From positions 1 to 42,835 of the forward strand of contig CALUVH010000015.1 of the NCBI GenBank assembly GCA_944324175.1: a stretch of DNA of 42,835 nucleotides, written 5' to 3'. Within the stretch, counting starts at the first letter, position 1. The number at the start of each line of letters is the position of its first letter. Shown here in pieces: positions 18,436 to 27,578 of this stretch. The translations under genes were made by a program, and so were the position numbers. Below the pieces are notes generated by a model. The model was not told the origin of the DNA, did not search any database, and saw only the letters and a list, made by a program, of their open reading frames with translations. The stretch is from Candidatus Gastranaerophilales bacterium. GTDB taxonomy: Bacteria; Cyanobacteriota; Vampirovibrionia; Gastranaerophilales; Gastranaerophilaceae.

Positions 18436-20298
18436 ATGGAGAAAACTAGTTTGAACATAGATATAAAAGAAGAACAAAAAAAAGCTCAGGAAAACATTAA
18501 AAAACAAGGGTTGAGAGTTTTAGTTTGTGCAGGTACCGGTTGTGTTGCAAATGGTTCTTTGAAAGTAATAGAAAAATTCAAAGAGTTAGGCGCAGATGTT
18601 TCAGTGTTGACTGATTACGATAAAATGACGATTGTTCCAACAGGTTGCCATGGTTTTTGTGAGCAAGGTGTTTTGGTGATTATTCCAGATATGCATGTTA
18701 CTTATGTAAAAGTTAAAGTTAGTGATGTAGAGGAAATTTATGAAAGCCATATAAGAAATGGTCAACCAGTAGAAAGGCTTTTATATACTGATCCGAAAAC
18801 GCATGAACATATTCATAAAAATGAAGAAATCAACTTTTATGCCAAGCAGACAAGAACTGCACTTGCAAATTGCGGTCATATTAACGCTGAATGTATAGAT
18901 GAGGCAATTGCGGTAAGAGGTTATGAAGCGTTATCCAATATTTTAGAGGCAAATGATCCTGATGCAGTGATTGCAGAAATTGAAAAATCAGGGCTTCGTG
19001 GTCGCGGTGGCGGCGGATTCCCTACAGGGCGTAAATGGAGATTTACTGCAGCTAATAAAGGTGGTAAGTCATATGTAGTTTGTAATGGTGATGAAGGTGA
19101 CCCTGGAGCATTCATGGATCGTAGTATTATGGAGGGGGATCCTCATAAATTGCTTGAAGGGATGGCTATTGCTGCCTTTGCTATAGGTGCGGATGAAGGA
19201 TATATCTACGTCCGTGCAGAGTATCCTCTTGCAATTAAGAGATTGCGAAAGGCTATTGCTGATGCTGAGCAAAGGAATTTCTTAGGTAAAAATATAATGG
19301 GAAGTGACTTTTCATTTACATTACATATAAAAGAAGGTGCAGGGGCTTTTGTGTGTGGCGAAGAAACAGCTTTGATTGCATCAATAGAAGGTGAAAGGGG
19401 TATGCCTCGTCCAAAACCACCATTCCCAGCTAATAAAGGCTTATTTGGTAGACCTACGCTTATAAATAACGTAGAAACTTTAGCTAATGTCCCTGTGATA
19501 ATGCTAAAAGGTGCAGATTGGTTTGCTAAAATGGGAACTGAGACTTCAAAGGGTACAAAAACTTTTGCACTGACAGGTGAAGTAAATAATACTGGTCTTA
19601 TAGAGGTTCCGATGGGAACTACTTTGAGAGAAATTGTTTTTGATATCGGTGGTGGTATTCGAGGAGGGAAGAAATTTAAAGCAGTTCAAATCGGTGGTCC
19701 GTCAGGTGGTTGCTTGACTGAGGAACATCTTGATTTACCTCTTGATTATGACAACTTAATGAAAGCCGGTGCTATGGTTGGCTCAGGTGGTTTGGTTGTT
19801 ATGGCTGAGAATACCTGTATTGTTGAAGTAGCAAGATTTTTCATGAATTTTACGCAGCATGAAAGTTGCGGAAAATGCGTTCCTTGTCGTGAAGGTACTA
19901 AAAATATGTTGAAAATTCTAGAAAAAATTGTTGCAGGTAAAGGAGAAATGAAAGATTTAGAACTACTGGAAGAGCTTGCAATATCAGTAAAAGAAGGCTC
20001 ACTGTGTGGTTTGGGAAAAACTGCGCCAAATCCGGTCCTTTCTACATTAAAATATTTCAAAGATGAGTATATAGCTCACATAAAAGATAAAAAATGTCCG
20101 GCTGGTGTATGTGCAGCAATGAAAAAAGTTGTTATTCAACCTGAATTATGTAAGGGATGTACAAAATGTGCAAGGACCTGTCCTGTCGGAGCTATTGATG
20201 GTGTTGTTAAACAACCTCACAAAATCAATCAAGATAAATGTATTAAATGTGAAGCTTGTCTGACAAGCTGTCCGTTTAGAGCTATAGTACTTGAGTAA
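18436..20298 (+). CDS. hydB: Electron-bifurcating hydrogenase subunit, NuoF-like flavoprotein
   Basis: A 620-residue NAD-binding subunit. It has an N-terminal [2Fe-2S] thioredoxin-like domain (Cys31, Cys36, Cys71, Cys75), then the NuoF core with the glycine-rich RGRGGGGFPTGRKW NADH/FMN site and the GDEGDPGAFMDR loop, then an SLBB-type segment. The cluster motif SCGKCVPCREG is near 477-487, and two C-terminal [4Fe-4S] ferredoxin motifs follow (CKGCTKCARTCP and CIKCEACLTSCP). This domain order matches HydB/HndC, not respiratory NuoF. The start is the ATG at 18436 behind AAGGAGG. It should carry the FMN where electrons are split between NAD and ferredoxin; the bifurcation itself is inferred from homology. 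Confidence 0.94.
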   Translation: MEKTSLNIDIKEEQKKAQENIKKQGLRVLVCAGTGCVANGSLKVIEKFKELGADVSVLTDYDKMTIVPTGCHGFCEQGVLVIIPDMHVTYVKVKVSDVEEIYESHIRNGQPVERLLYTDPKTHEHIHKNEEINFYAKQTRTALANCGHINAECIDEAIAVRGYEALSNILEANDPDAVIAEIEKSGLRGRGGGGFPTGRKWRFTAANKGGKSYVVCNGDEGDPGAFMDRSIMEGDPHKLLEGMAIAAFAIGADEGYIYVRAEYPLAIKRLRKAIADAEQRNFLGKNIMGSDFSFTLHIKEGAGAFVCGEETALIASIEGERGMPRPKPPFPANKGLFGRPTLINNVETLANVPVIMLKGADWFAKMGTETSKGTKTFALTGEVNNTGLIEVPMGTTLREIVFDIGGGIRGGKKFKAVQIGGPSGGCLTEEHLDLPLDYDNLMKAGAMVGSGGLVVMAENTCIVEVARFFMNFTQHESCGKCVPCREGTKNMLKILEKIVAGKGEMKDLELLEELAISVKEGSLCGLGKTAPNPVLSTLKYFKDEYIAHIKDKKCPAGVCAAMKKVVIQPELCKGCTKCARTCPVGAIDGVVKQPHKINQDKCIKCEACLTSCPFRAIVLE

Positions 20299-20315
20299 TA
20301 AAAGGAATATAAACT

Positions 20316-22067
20316 ATGACAGATAAAAAGACTTTATTTATAGATGGAAAAGAAATTGAATTTTCTAATGAGCCAAATTTGCTAGAGGTAATTAGAAAAG
20401 CGGGCATGAATGTTCCTACTTTTTGTTATCGTCCTGATTTGACTTCTTTCGGAGCTTGTAGAATGTGTGTAGTTGAAGTTGAAGGCAGAGGAATTCAGTC
20501 TTCATGTACGATGCCTCCAGAAGCCGGCTTAAAAATTCATCTTAATACCGAAAAAACGCGTCGTATAAGAAAAACAGTATTGGAGCTTTTGCTTGCTAAT
20601 CATGATAAAGAATGTTTGACTTGCGATAAATCAGGAAGTTGCGATTTACAACGATATGCAGAAGAGTATGGAATTAAAAAGATCAGGTATCCTGAAAAAA
20701 CATTAGAGGAATACCTGCCTGTGGATGATAGTAGCCCTTCAATTGTCAGAGATCCTAATAAGTGTATTCTTTGTGGTGCTTGTGTGAGGGCTTGTACTGA
20801 ATTCCAAGGTCATTCAGTTTTAGGGTTTGCAAATCGTGGTTCAAAAACAATTGTTCAGCCTATGAACGGTCGTCCTTTAGGTCAAGTTGATTGCGTTAAC
20901 TGTGGACAGTGTGCTGCAGTCTGCCCGACCGGAGCTTTAACAATAAAATCAGACATTGAAGCTGTTTGGAGTGAAATTACTAACCCGCAAAAAACTGTTG
21001 TCGTTCAAATGGCTCCTGCTACCCGCGTTGCGATAGGAGAAATGTTCGGGATAGAAAAGGGCTTGAATTCTATAAAATTGATGAACGCAGCATTAAGAAA
21101 AATTGGATTTAATATGATTTTTGATACTAATTTCAGTGCTGATTTGACGATTATGGAAGAAGCTACAGAATTTTTAGAAAGGCTGAAATCTGGTAAAAAC
21201 TTGCCAATGTTTACTTCTTGCTGCCCAGCATGGGTGAAATATCTTGAAGATTCTCATCCTGATATGCTGAATCACTTATCAAGTTGTAAATCTCCAATGT
21301 CTATGCTTTCACCTGTTCTTGTTAATTTAATACCTAAGTATTTTGATGTGAAACGTGAAGACCTTGTTGTGGTAGCAATAATGCCTTGTACAGCTAAGAA
21401 ATATGAGTGCAAACGCCCAGAATTAACTGAAAATGGCCGTCCTGATACTGACTATGTGTTAACGACTCAGGAGCTTGGTCGAATGATTAAAAGTGCGGGC
21501 ATTGACTTTAATGCATTGGAGCCTGAGGAAGCTGATTCACCGTTTGGTGAGTACACAGGAGCGGGCACAATATTTGGTGCTTCTGGCGGAGTTGCAGAGG
21601 CGGCTGTTAGAACAGCTTATGAATTTGCAGTTGGAGAACCTTTAAAGGATGTTGATATTAAACAATTAAGAGGTACTTCAAACCGTTGTAGAGATGTCGA
21701 ATTAGATCTAAAGGGTACTAAACTTGTTGTAAGAGTTGTCTCTACTCTTAAAGAAGCTGAAAAATCTTTGAAAGAGATTAAAGAGGGTACCGCGCCATTC
21801 CAATTGTTAGAAGTCATGGCATGCCCTGGTGGGTGTATAAATGGTGGCGGACAGCCAAGAAGTTGTGATGATAGTAAAGTTAAGGCAATTCGTGCAGAAG
21901 GATTATACAAAGAAGATAGAGAATTACCACAAAGAAAATCTCACATGAATCCTTCCATTCAAAAGCTTTATCAAGAGTATTTAGAGTATCCTAATTCTCA
22001 TAAGGCTCATGAATTGCTTCATACAATTTATACAGATAAATTTAAGAATTCATATAAAAATGTTTAA
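20316..22067 (+). CDS. hydA: [FeFe] hydrogenase catalytic subunit
   Basis: A 583-residue hydrogenase. In order: an N-terminal [2Fe-2S] domain (Cys37, Cys48, Cys51, Cys64), the His-ligated cluster motif (His96, Cys100, Cys103, Cys109), two [4Fe-4S] clusters (Cys150-Cys160 and Cys193-Cys203), then the H-cluster domain. L1 is TSCCPAW (300-306), L2 is MPCTAKKYE (356-364) and L3 is MACPGGCINGGGQP near 500. A small-subunit-like C-terminal segment follows. All H-cluster ligands are present, so it should be active. The maturases HydE, HydF and HydG are not in the window. It ends hydCBA and is closed by a strong terminator. Confidence 0.96.
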   Translation: MTDKKTLFIDGKEIEFSNEPNLLEVIRKAGMNVPTFCYRPDLTSFGACRMCVVEVEGRGIQSSCTMPPEAGLKIHLNTEKTRRIRKTVLELLLANHDKECLTCDKSGSCDLQRYAEEYGIKKIRYPEKTLEEYLPVDDSSPSIVRDPNKCILCGACVRACTEFQGHSVLGFANRGSKTIVQPMNGRPLGQVDCVNCGQCAAVCPTGALTIKSDIEAVWSEITNPQKTVVVQMAPATRVAIGEMFGIEKGLNSIKLMNAALRKIGFNMIFDTNFSADLTIMEEATEFLERLKSGKNLPMFTSCCPAWVKYLEDSHPDMLNHLSSCKSPMSMLSPVLVNLIPKYFDVKREDLVVVAIMPCTAKKYECKRPELTENGRPDTDYVLTTQELGRMIKSAGIDFNALEPEEADSPFGEYTGAGTIFGASGGVAEAAVRTAYEFAVGEPLKDVDIKQLRGTSNRCRDVELDLKGTKLVVRVVSTLKEAEKSLKEIKEGTAPFQLLEVMACPGGCINGGGQPRSCDDSKVKAIRAEGLYKEDRELPQRKSHMNPSIQKLYQEYLEYPNSHKAHELLHTIYTDKFKNSYKNV

Positions 22068-22071
22068 TATG

Positions 22072-22105
22072 AAAAATACCGGCTTGATAAGCCGGTATTT
22101 TTTTT
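22072..22105. terminator. Terminator of hydCBA
   Basis: AAAAATACCGGCTT (22072-22085) pairs with AAGCCGGTATTTTT (22089-22102) around a three-base loop, followed by more T. It is symmetrical, so it may also stop the convergent ompH-like gene. Confidence 0.92.
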
Positions 22106-22116
22106 GATTGATAAAT

Positions 22117-22578
22117 TTATTTTATAGCTTTTGATACTGCATCAGTGATGTCAGTTCCTCCGTATAGGACAGCTCCTTTAGCCAGTACAACGTCAAAATT
22201 ACCCGCTTTTGCTTGTGCTGCAATAATCGATGATATTTTAGAGTCAATTGCAGATAATTTAGAGGTATAATCTTTTTCAATTTTAGTTTTTCTTTCTTTT
22301 AATTCTTTATTATACTTGTCCTCTAGAGCTTGTTTTTTTGTAGCGTCAGGTGCTGCAGCCACGTCTTTTCTCGCTTTTTCTATGAATGTCACAACCTCTT
22401 GAGCTTTTGCCTGTTGTTCTTTTTTTAATGCTTGTACTTGAGGGGAAGAGTTTACAACTTTTTGTACATCAACTACAGCTATTTTGGCTGGTACATCAGA
22501 GATTGCATAATTGTTTATGCCGAAACCAATAGCGAATGCTGCTAACCCTACAACTAAAAATTTAGACTTGTTGTTCAT
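22117..22578 (-). CDS. OmpH/Skp-family periplasmic chaperone
   Basis: A 153-residue protein with a hydrophobic N-terminal segment (about 7-22) that acts as a signal peptide or membrane anchor. It continues with KIAVVDVQKVVNSSPQVQALKKEQ, the standard OmpH/Skp opening. A long Lys/Glu/Ala coiled coil (about 45-120) forms the tentacles, and the closing beta part ends with GGTDITDAVSKAIK. It would hold unfolded outer-membrane proteins in the periplasm. It is divergent from the TpsB gene rather than next to bamA. Ribosome site AAGGAGAA. Confidence 0.88.
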   Translation of the reverse strand: MNNKSKFLVVGLAAFAIGFGINNYAISDVPAKIAVVDVQKVVNSSPQVQALKKEQQAKAQEVVTFIEKARKDVAAAPDATKKQALEDKYNKELKERKTKIEKDYTSKLSAIDSKISSIIAAQAKAGNFDVVLAKGAVLYGGTDITDAVSKAIK

Positions 22579-22823
22579 ATTTTTCTCCTTATTTTATCCA
22601 AAAATACAATACTTAATCCTAAAAAAAAAATCAACTACCATAGATGATTGATTTTTTAAAAAAACTATTTACATTGTGGAGAAAAATCCGTATAATAAGG
22701 TAGAAATATTTTTTGTAGTTAAAAATATATTACAATTTAGTAACAATAGAGTAAAATTTCATTCTCTTTTATCTTTAATAGTAGTATGATATTTACAGAT
22801 ATAATTTAATTTTATAAAGGTGT
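22579..22823. promoter_or_regulatory. Divergent intergenic region between ompH-like and tpsB-like genes
   Basis: 245 very AT-rich bases that must hold both promoters. An inverted repeat AATCAACTA/TAGATGATT at about 22629-22649, flanked by A and T runs, is visible and could be an operator or a weak hairpin. I cannot choose promoter hexamers with confidence. Confidence 0.4.
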
Positions 22824-22826
22824 ATG

Positions 22827-24746
22827 ATGAAAAAGATTGGCAAAAAACTCATAAAAACAGTCCTATGTATCTCTGCTTGTTGTGTGTTTGTATCTCCTGC
22901 ATTTTCTATAGATTTGCCGGCAAGTGTTCAAGATGCTGCACGTCAAGAGGGTGGTTTGAATTACCGTCATGACATGGATTTAGAAAGGTTTCAAAACCGC
23001 GAAAGGTATATCCGTGATGATTATTCAAATCGTGAACATGTGAAAGAAAATTCAGAGCCTGTAGAAAATAAGGAAGAGTATTCTGCTCCTCAGGATGTTA
23101 TAAAGGCTACAATTGATGAAGTGGATACAAAAGGTGTATATATAAATAGTGTTACCTTGGCTCCATCCGAGATTTTAACCAAGGAAGAAACTGATCCGAT
23201 TATTCAAAAATTGGTGGGTAGAAATGTATTTATAACAGATATTCAAAAAGTAATTGATGAAATTAACACTTTATATGCAGATAAAGGTTATGTAACGGCC
23301 AAGGCTTTTTTACCTGAGCAGACTGTTACTGATGGAAATATCTACATTGACGTGATTGAAAGTAGAATAGGTAATATTTCGGTTCAGGAGAATCGTTGGA
23401 CTCGTTCAAAGTATATTACTGACAGATTGCCTCAAAAGGAAGGTGATTTGTTTGATATCGTAGATTTAGAAAAAGATGTACTTGATTTTAACAGATATAA
23501 TGAAGGTGTAAAGTTATCTGCAAATTTAAAAGCTGGAACTAAGCCTGGTACAACCGATATTGAAATAAAAGCGGATGAAAAATTCCCATTCCATCTGGTT
23601 GGTGTTATGGATAACCAAGGTCGTTATTCGACCGGTAGTTTACGTGGTGGAGCGATGATGTATGCCGACAGTTTATTTGGCTTACGTGATAAGATGTCCA
23701 TCGGTACGTATTTAAGTGGTGGGGTGACGAGTCCGTTTTTTGATTATAACATACCTGTAAATAAGTATGATGGTCGTGTCGGATTCTTATTCTCTAGTGG
23801 TTTTGCAAAAGTTAAGTGGGGTGATTATTCACCATATGATTTGAAAAGTAAGTCATATCAATATAGTTTGTATTATTCTCAGCCGATTGTTAGAAAGCCT
23901 GGATTTGAGTTAAAGGGTTATGCTGCATTAAATTACAAAAGAGCTAGAACTTCATTGTTTGATGATTTGATTCAGCTGGGTGTTGATAATGTAACAAGTG
24001 TAGAGGCGGCTTTGAATATGCGTAAGGATACTAAATATGGTATTTGGTATGCTAGCCAAAGTGCTTATTATGCAATTCCAATATTTAATTCTCAAAATGA
24101 TAATCACTACTTCAAATATAGTGGTGGAGTTGTAAGGTTGCATGATTTTTCTCATGGTGTAATTGGTCAATTAAGAAGTAATTACCAAATTATTCCGGGA
24201 AGTGAGAATGTTCCATACTTAGATCAAATCCAAGCCGGTGGTCTTGCGACGGTTAGAGGTTATTCTGAAGGTTTGATGATTGGTAAGAATGGTTACTTCG
24301 TAAGTGGAGAATTGATGTTCCCACTTTTACCTAGAGAAATAACAAGTCCAAGATCAGGACAGAAAATCCCATTTTTGGGTCGTTACGTAAAGGGTGCAAT
24401 TTTTGCAGACCACGCAGGAATATTCCCTGCTGCAAGTTATGATCCGTATGGTGGTAGTTACTTTATGGCTTCTGTTGGTATGGGGTTAAGAGTTCAGTTG
24501 CCTGGTGATTTGAGTGCTCGTTTATACTGGGGATTCCCAATTCTTAATGATACTAGATATGAAGAAAACAAATATGGACGATTCCATTTTGAGTTGACTA
24601 TGGCACCTGATTTTGATGCTTTATTAAGAAGTAGACACGGAGCACCTAGAGTTGAGGAAAAACGTGTTGAAGCCGAATACATAAATAATTATGACGATGT
24701 TCGCCACTACGATTACTACCTTGATGGTGGTGGAGGAAATTTATAA
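22827..24746 (+). CDS. TpsB-type two-partner secretion porin (FhaC/ShlB family)
   Basis: About 639 residues. A Sec signal peptide occupies the first ~28 residues (hydrophobic core before SPAFSIDLPAS). A charged linker is followed by a POTRA_2 domain near 105-180 (the ADKGYVTAKAFLPEQ and IYIDVIESRIGNI segments), then a 16-strand-type barrel region from about 235 to 590, with the GGLATVRGYSEG motif of this superfamily near 470. These porins export large beta-helical TpsA proteins. No TpsA neighbour is seen. About 45 residues follow the likely final strand (FHFELTMAPDF), which is unusual because the barrel normally ends the chain. The ATG at 22827 is spaced better from AAAGG than the ATG at 22824. 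Confidence 0.87.
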   Translation: MKKIGKKLIKTVLCISACCVFVSPAFSIDLPASVQDAARQEGGLNYRHDMDLERFQNRERYIRDDYSNREHVKENSEPVENKEEYSAPQDVIKATIDEVDTKGVYINSVTLAPSEILTKEETDPIIQKLVGRNVFITDIQKVIDEINTLYADKGYVTAKAFLPEQTVTDGNIYIDVIESRIGNISVQENRWTRSKYITDRLPQKEGDLFDIVDLEKDVLDFNRYNEGVKLSANLKAGTKPGTTDIEIKADEKFPFHLVGVMDNQGRYSTGSLRGGAMMYADSLFGLRDKMSIGTYLSGGVTSPFFDYNIPVNKYDGRVGFLFSSGFAKVKWGDYSPYDLKSKSYQYSLYYSQPIVRKPGFELKGYAALNYKRARTSLFDDLIQLGVDNVTSVEAALNMRKDTKYGIWYASQSAYYAIPIFNSQNDNHYFKYSGGVVRLHDFSHGVIGQLRSNYQIIPGSENVPYLDQIQAGGLATVRGYSEGLMIGKNGYFVSGELMFPLLPREITSPRSGQKIPFLGRYVKGAIFADHAGIFPAASYDPYGGSYFMASVGMGLRVQLPGDLSARLYWGFPILNDTRYEENKYGRFHFELTMAPDFDALLRSRHGAPRVEEKRVEAEYINNYDDVRHYDYYLDGGGGNL

Positions 24747-24760
24747 AAAAATATTTATTA

Positions 24761-24795
24761 GAGCGATAACTTTATAAAAGTTATCGCTCGTTATT
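24761..24795 (+). terminator. Hairpin terminator after the TpsB gene
   Basis: GAGCGATAACTTT (24761-24773) pairs perfectly with AAAGTTATCGCTC (24777-24789). The T tract behind it is weak (GTTATT). Confidence 0.75.
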
Positions 24796-24815
24796 AGGAG
24801 AGTGAGGCAAAATAT

Positions 24816-25499
24816 ATGGCAAAAGGGATATTTGTGACAGCAACTGGTACAGATGTAGGTAAAACTTACGTATCAGGTTTGATAGTAAAAAAAATGCGTG
24901 AGCTAGGAAAAAATTGTGGATATTATAAACCAGCTCTCAGTGGTGCTATGTGTATAAATGGTCACCTTATTCCGGGTGATTGTGTTAGTGTGTTGACTAC
25001 TGCTGGAATTGAGAAAGCTCCTAGTGATGTGGTTTCATATATTTTTGAACAGGCTGTTTCTCCACATTTAGCCTCTGAAATAAATAATGTACCGATCAAA
25101 CTTGATAAAATTCAAAATGACTTTTCTATGATAAAGTCTTTGTTTGATTATGTTGTTGTGGAGGGGGCTGGGGGGATTGTATGTCCGTTTAACCTTCAAG
25201 ATAATTTGTTGTTGCCTGATGTAATAAAAGCTTTAAATTTAGATATAATTATTGTGGCCTCAGCAGAGCTAGGTACTATTAATTCTACTGTATTGACATA
25301 TGAATATGCAAAAAACGCTGGTATTAATACTGTTGGTATAATACTGAATAATTATGATGAGAATAGTGAAATGCAAAGAGATAATAAAAAATGCATAGAG
25401 TTACTCACAAAAATTCCTGTAATTGCAACTGTTGCCCAAAATGATACCAGTTTATCCATAGAAAAAGATATGATTTTGAATTTGTTTAAGGAGATATGA
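24816..25499 (+). CDS. bioD: Dethiobiotin synthase
   Basis: A 227-residue ATP-dependent synthase that forms the ureido ring of dethiobiotin from DAPA and CO2. The P-loop TGTDVGKTYVSG (residues 9-20), KPALSG and the EGAGGIVCPF motif are all intact. It precedes bioA, whose start lies two bases after its stop. The order is pathway-inverted, since BioA acts before BioD. bioB and bioF are not in the window. Confidence 0.93.
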   Translation: MAKGIFVTATGTDVGKTYVSGLIVKKMRELGKNCGYYKPALSGAMCINGHLIPGDCVSVLTTAGIEKAPSDVVSYIFEQAVSPHLASEINNVPIKLDKIQNDFSMIKSLFDYVVVEGAGGIVCPFNLQDNLLLPDVIKALNLDIIIVASAELGTINSTVLTYEYAKNAGINTVGIILNNYDENSEMQRDNKKCIELLTKIPVIATVAQNDTSLSIEKDMILNLFKEI

Positions 25500-25501
25500 T
25501 A

Positions 25502-26857
25502 ATGGACAATGTTAGTACTTGGGCAGAAAAAGATTTAAAATACATATGGCATCCTTGTTCTCAAATGAAGGACTATGAAGAATTACCACCAATAGTAATT
25601 GAGCGTGGCAAAGGGATAAAACTTTTTGATGTAAACGGGAAAGAATACTACGATGTTGTAAGTTCTTGGTGGTGTAATCTTTTGGGACATTGTAATCCTC
25701 GAATTAATGCTGCTGTTAAAAAACAGATTGACACACTTGAACATGTTATTTTTGCTAATTTTTCTCATAAACCTGCGATTACTTTATGTGAAAAGCTTTC
25801 AAAGGTCCTTCCCAAAGGGCTGTGTAAATTTAATTTTGTTGATAATGGTTCCGCGGCAATAGAGGCAGCTATGAAAGTTAGTTTTCAATATCATGCCCAA
25901 ACTGGTAACCCTCAAAAGAAAAGGTTTATGGCTTTATCGGATGCTTACCACGGGGAAACTATCGGAGCTTTGTCTGTTGGAGGGGTTGATTTATACTCGG
26001 AAATTTACAAGCCAATATTGCTTGATATTGCAAGAATAGAAGGTCCTGATTGTTACAGGTGTCCTTATGGAAAGTGTCGTGATAATTGCAGTTGTGAGTG
26101 TATTGAAAAAGCTGAGAAAACTTTTGAGAAATTTGGTAATGAAACTTGCGCATTGCTTGTGGAACCTCTTTTACAAGGCTCTGCTGGAATGCGAGTTTAC
26201 CCGCCTTTGTATTTGAGAAAGCTCAGGGAATTGTGTGATAAGTACAATGTGCATTTGATTGCCGATGAAATTGCAACCGGTTATGGTAGGACAGGAAAAA
26301 TGTTCGCTTTTGACCATGCAGGTGTTTCACCTGATATTATGTGCCTTTCTAAAGGGCTTACTGGCGGATATATGCCTATGGCAATTTTTGTAACGACTCA
26401 AAAAATTTATGATGCGTTTTATGCAGATTACAATGAAGGTAGGGCGTTTATGCATAGCCATACTTATAGTGGTAATCCTCTTGCTTGTTCTGCAGCTATT
26501 GAGGTTTTAAATATACTTGAAGATGAGAATATTATAGAAAAAGCGCAAGAAAAGGCAATATATTTCAATCGTATTATTAAAGAAAAATTCCTTTTACATG
26601 AAAATGTCGGTGAGGTACGCTCAATTGGTTTAATTAATGCTATTGAATTGGTTAGAGATAAAATAAATAAAATACCTTTTGATAGTAAACTTAGAACTGG
26701 GTATCAGATTTACAAAAAAGCACTACAAAAGGGTGTCCTCTTGCGACCTTTAGGGGACGTTATTTACTTTAATCCGCCGCTAATTATTACCCCCGAAGAA
26801 ATGGATTTTGTTGTAAATGTAGCCTATGATTGTATGACAGATGTGCTAGGACGCTAA
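25502..26857 (+). CDS. bioA: Adenosylmethionine-8-amino-7-oxononanoate aminotransferase
   Basis: A 451-residue class-III PLP aminotransferase that makes DAPA from KAPA using S-adenosylmethionine or lysine as amino donor. Visible are WHPCSQMKDY at the N-terminus, SSWWCNLLGH, the substrate-lid DNGSAAIEAAMK, the PLP-contact DEIATGYGRTGK, and the Schiff-base lysine in CLSKGLTGGYMPMA near 285. A Cys-rich stretch near 180-200 (CYRCPYGKCRDNCSCEC) is an elaborated form of a segment common in this group. The ATG at 25502 is chosen because the ATG at 25496 leaves only two bases after AAGGAG. It is coupled to bioD. Confidence 0.94.
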   Translation: MDNVSTWAEKDLKYIWHPCSQMKDYEELPPIVIERGKGIKLFDVNGKEYYDVVSSWWCNLLGHCNPRINAAVKKQIDTLEHVIFANFSHKPAITLCEKLSKVLPKGLCKFNFVDNGSAAIEAAMKVSFQYHAQTGNPQKKRFMALSDAYHGETIGALSVGGVDLYSEIYKPILLDIARIEGPDCYRCPYGKCRDNCSCECIEKAEKTFEKFGNETCALLVEPLLQGSAGMRVYPPLYLRKLRELCDKYNVHLIADEIATGYGRTGKMFAFDHAGVSPDIMCLSKGLTGGYMPMAIFVTTQKIYDAFYADYNEGRAFMHSHTYSGNPLACSAAIEVLNILEDENIIEKAQEKAIYFNRIIKEKFLLHENVGEVRSIGLINAIELVRDKINKIPFDSKLRTGYQIYKKALQKGVLLRPLGDVIYFNPPLIITPEEMDFVVNVAYDCMTDVLGR

Positions 26858-27212
26858 AAGACAACACCACATAAGTCTATACATTAATAATGTACAAACT
26901 ACACTTTATAAAACTCATAACCATCTTCTTTGGTAAAATAATCGGACAAATAAACTATTCAATGAAACAATTTTTAGTTTCTGACGTCTATGTTCGTAGG
27001 ATTAACCTTCTGTTGTAAGTTCTTCCCAGATGCTAGGAACAACGATTAAAGCAGTGTAAACGATAAATCCGAACAAGATTAAATTGATAGCTTCCATGAC
27101 GAAATTCTCCTAAATGTTTACAATTATATTATTCCCTTATAGTAATATTTTGTAACATATTTTAAAGAAAATTTTAAAAAGATTATGATACAATTCAAAG
27201 AAAGAGTGATTT
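26858..27212. other. Intergenic region holding one microprotein gene
   Basis: 355 bases between bioA and the zinc-ribbon gene. 27002-27097 (minus) encodes a 31-residue membrane microprotein, described separately. No RNA gene or clear terminator is visible in 26858-27001. 27098-27212 is AT-rich and must carry divergent promoters. Confidence 0.6.
27002..27097 (-). CDS. 31-residue single-span membrane microprotein
   Basis: On the minus strand an ATG at 27097 opens 31 codons ended by TAA (27002-27004). The start sits seven bases behind TAGGAGAA, one of the better ribosome sites in the window. The peptide begins MEAINLILFGFIVY, forms one hydrophobic helix of about 20 residues (5-24), and ends with an acidic tail (WEELTTEG). 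The shape is that of the small subunits of membrane complexes. I cannot match it to a named photosystem, cytochrome or transporter subunit. It is isolated: flanking genes are on the other strand. Real translation is likely but unproven. Confidence 0.7.
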   Translation of the reverse strand: MEAINLILFGFIVYTALIVVPSIWEELTTEG

Positions 27213-27524
27213 ATGAAAAAGAAATTAAAATATTTGTTTGAAAATTTGTGCTGTTCTCAGTGTAAAAATGGATTTGATGAAGATTCTATAGAAATCAAGC
27301 GTGAGGAAAGCGGGCTTTTGGTCACACATTTGACTTGTCAAAAGTGTGGAAAATCTTTTGGAGTAGCTTTTGTAGGGTTATCAAATATAGAATTGAAAGA
27401 TAATAAAAACTTAGCACTAGAGGTGCAAGACGGACCAGATGCGATTAGTTATGATGATGTGATTGATGCTCATAGATTTATTCAAAATCTGGATTCTGAT
27501 TGGCATAAGTACTTACCAAAGTGA
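27213..27524 (+). CDS. Small zinc-ribbon protein
   Basis: A 103-residue protein. Two knuckles, CSQC (about 14-17) and CQKC (about 46-49), are separated by a beta-rich stretch (SIEIKREESGLLVTHLTC) and fit a zinc ribbon. The acidic C-terminal half ends YDDVIDAHRFIQNLDSDWHKYLPK, which looks like a separate helical motif. No DNA-binding or enzymatic motif beyond the ribbon is visible. The function is unknown. It is monocistronic, with an AT-rich promoter region shared with the divergent microprotein gene. Confidence 0.75.
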   Translation: MKKKLKYLFENLCCSQCKNGFDEDSIEIKREESGLLVTHLTCQKCGKSFGVAFVGLSNIELKDNKNLALEVQDGPDAISYDDVIDAHRFIQNLDSDWHKYLPK

Positions 27525-27578
27525 TTCTATTAAGTTATATTAAATTATGTCTTAAATAATATGCAAATTTTTTAATTT

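Noticed and set aside
27002-27097. Naming the microprotein as a known photosystem or cytochrome subunit
   Set aside because: One hydrophobic helix is not enough; no diagnostic residues of a named small subunit could be matched.
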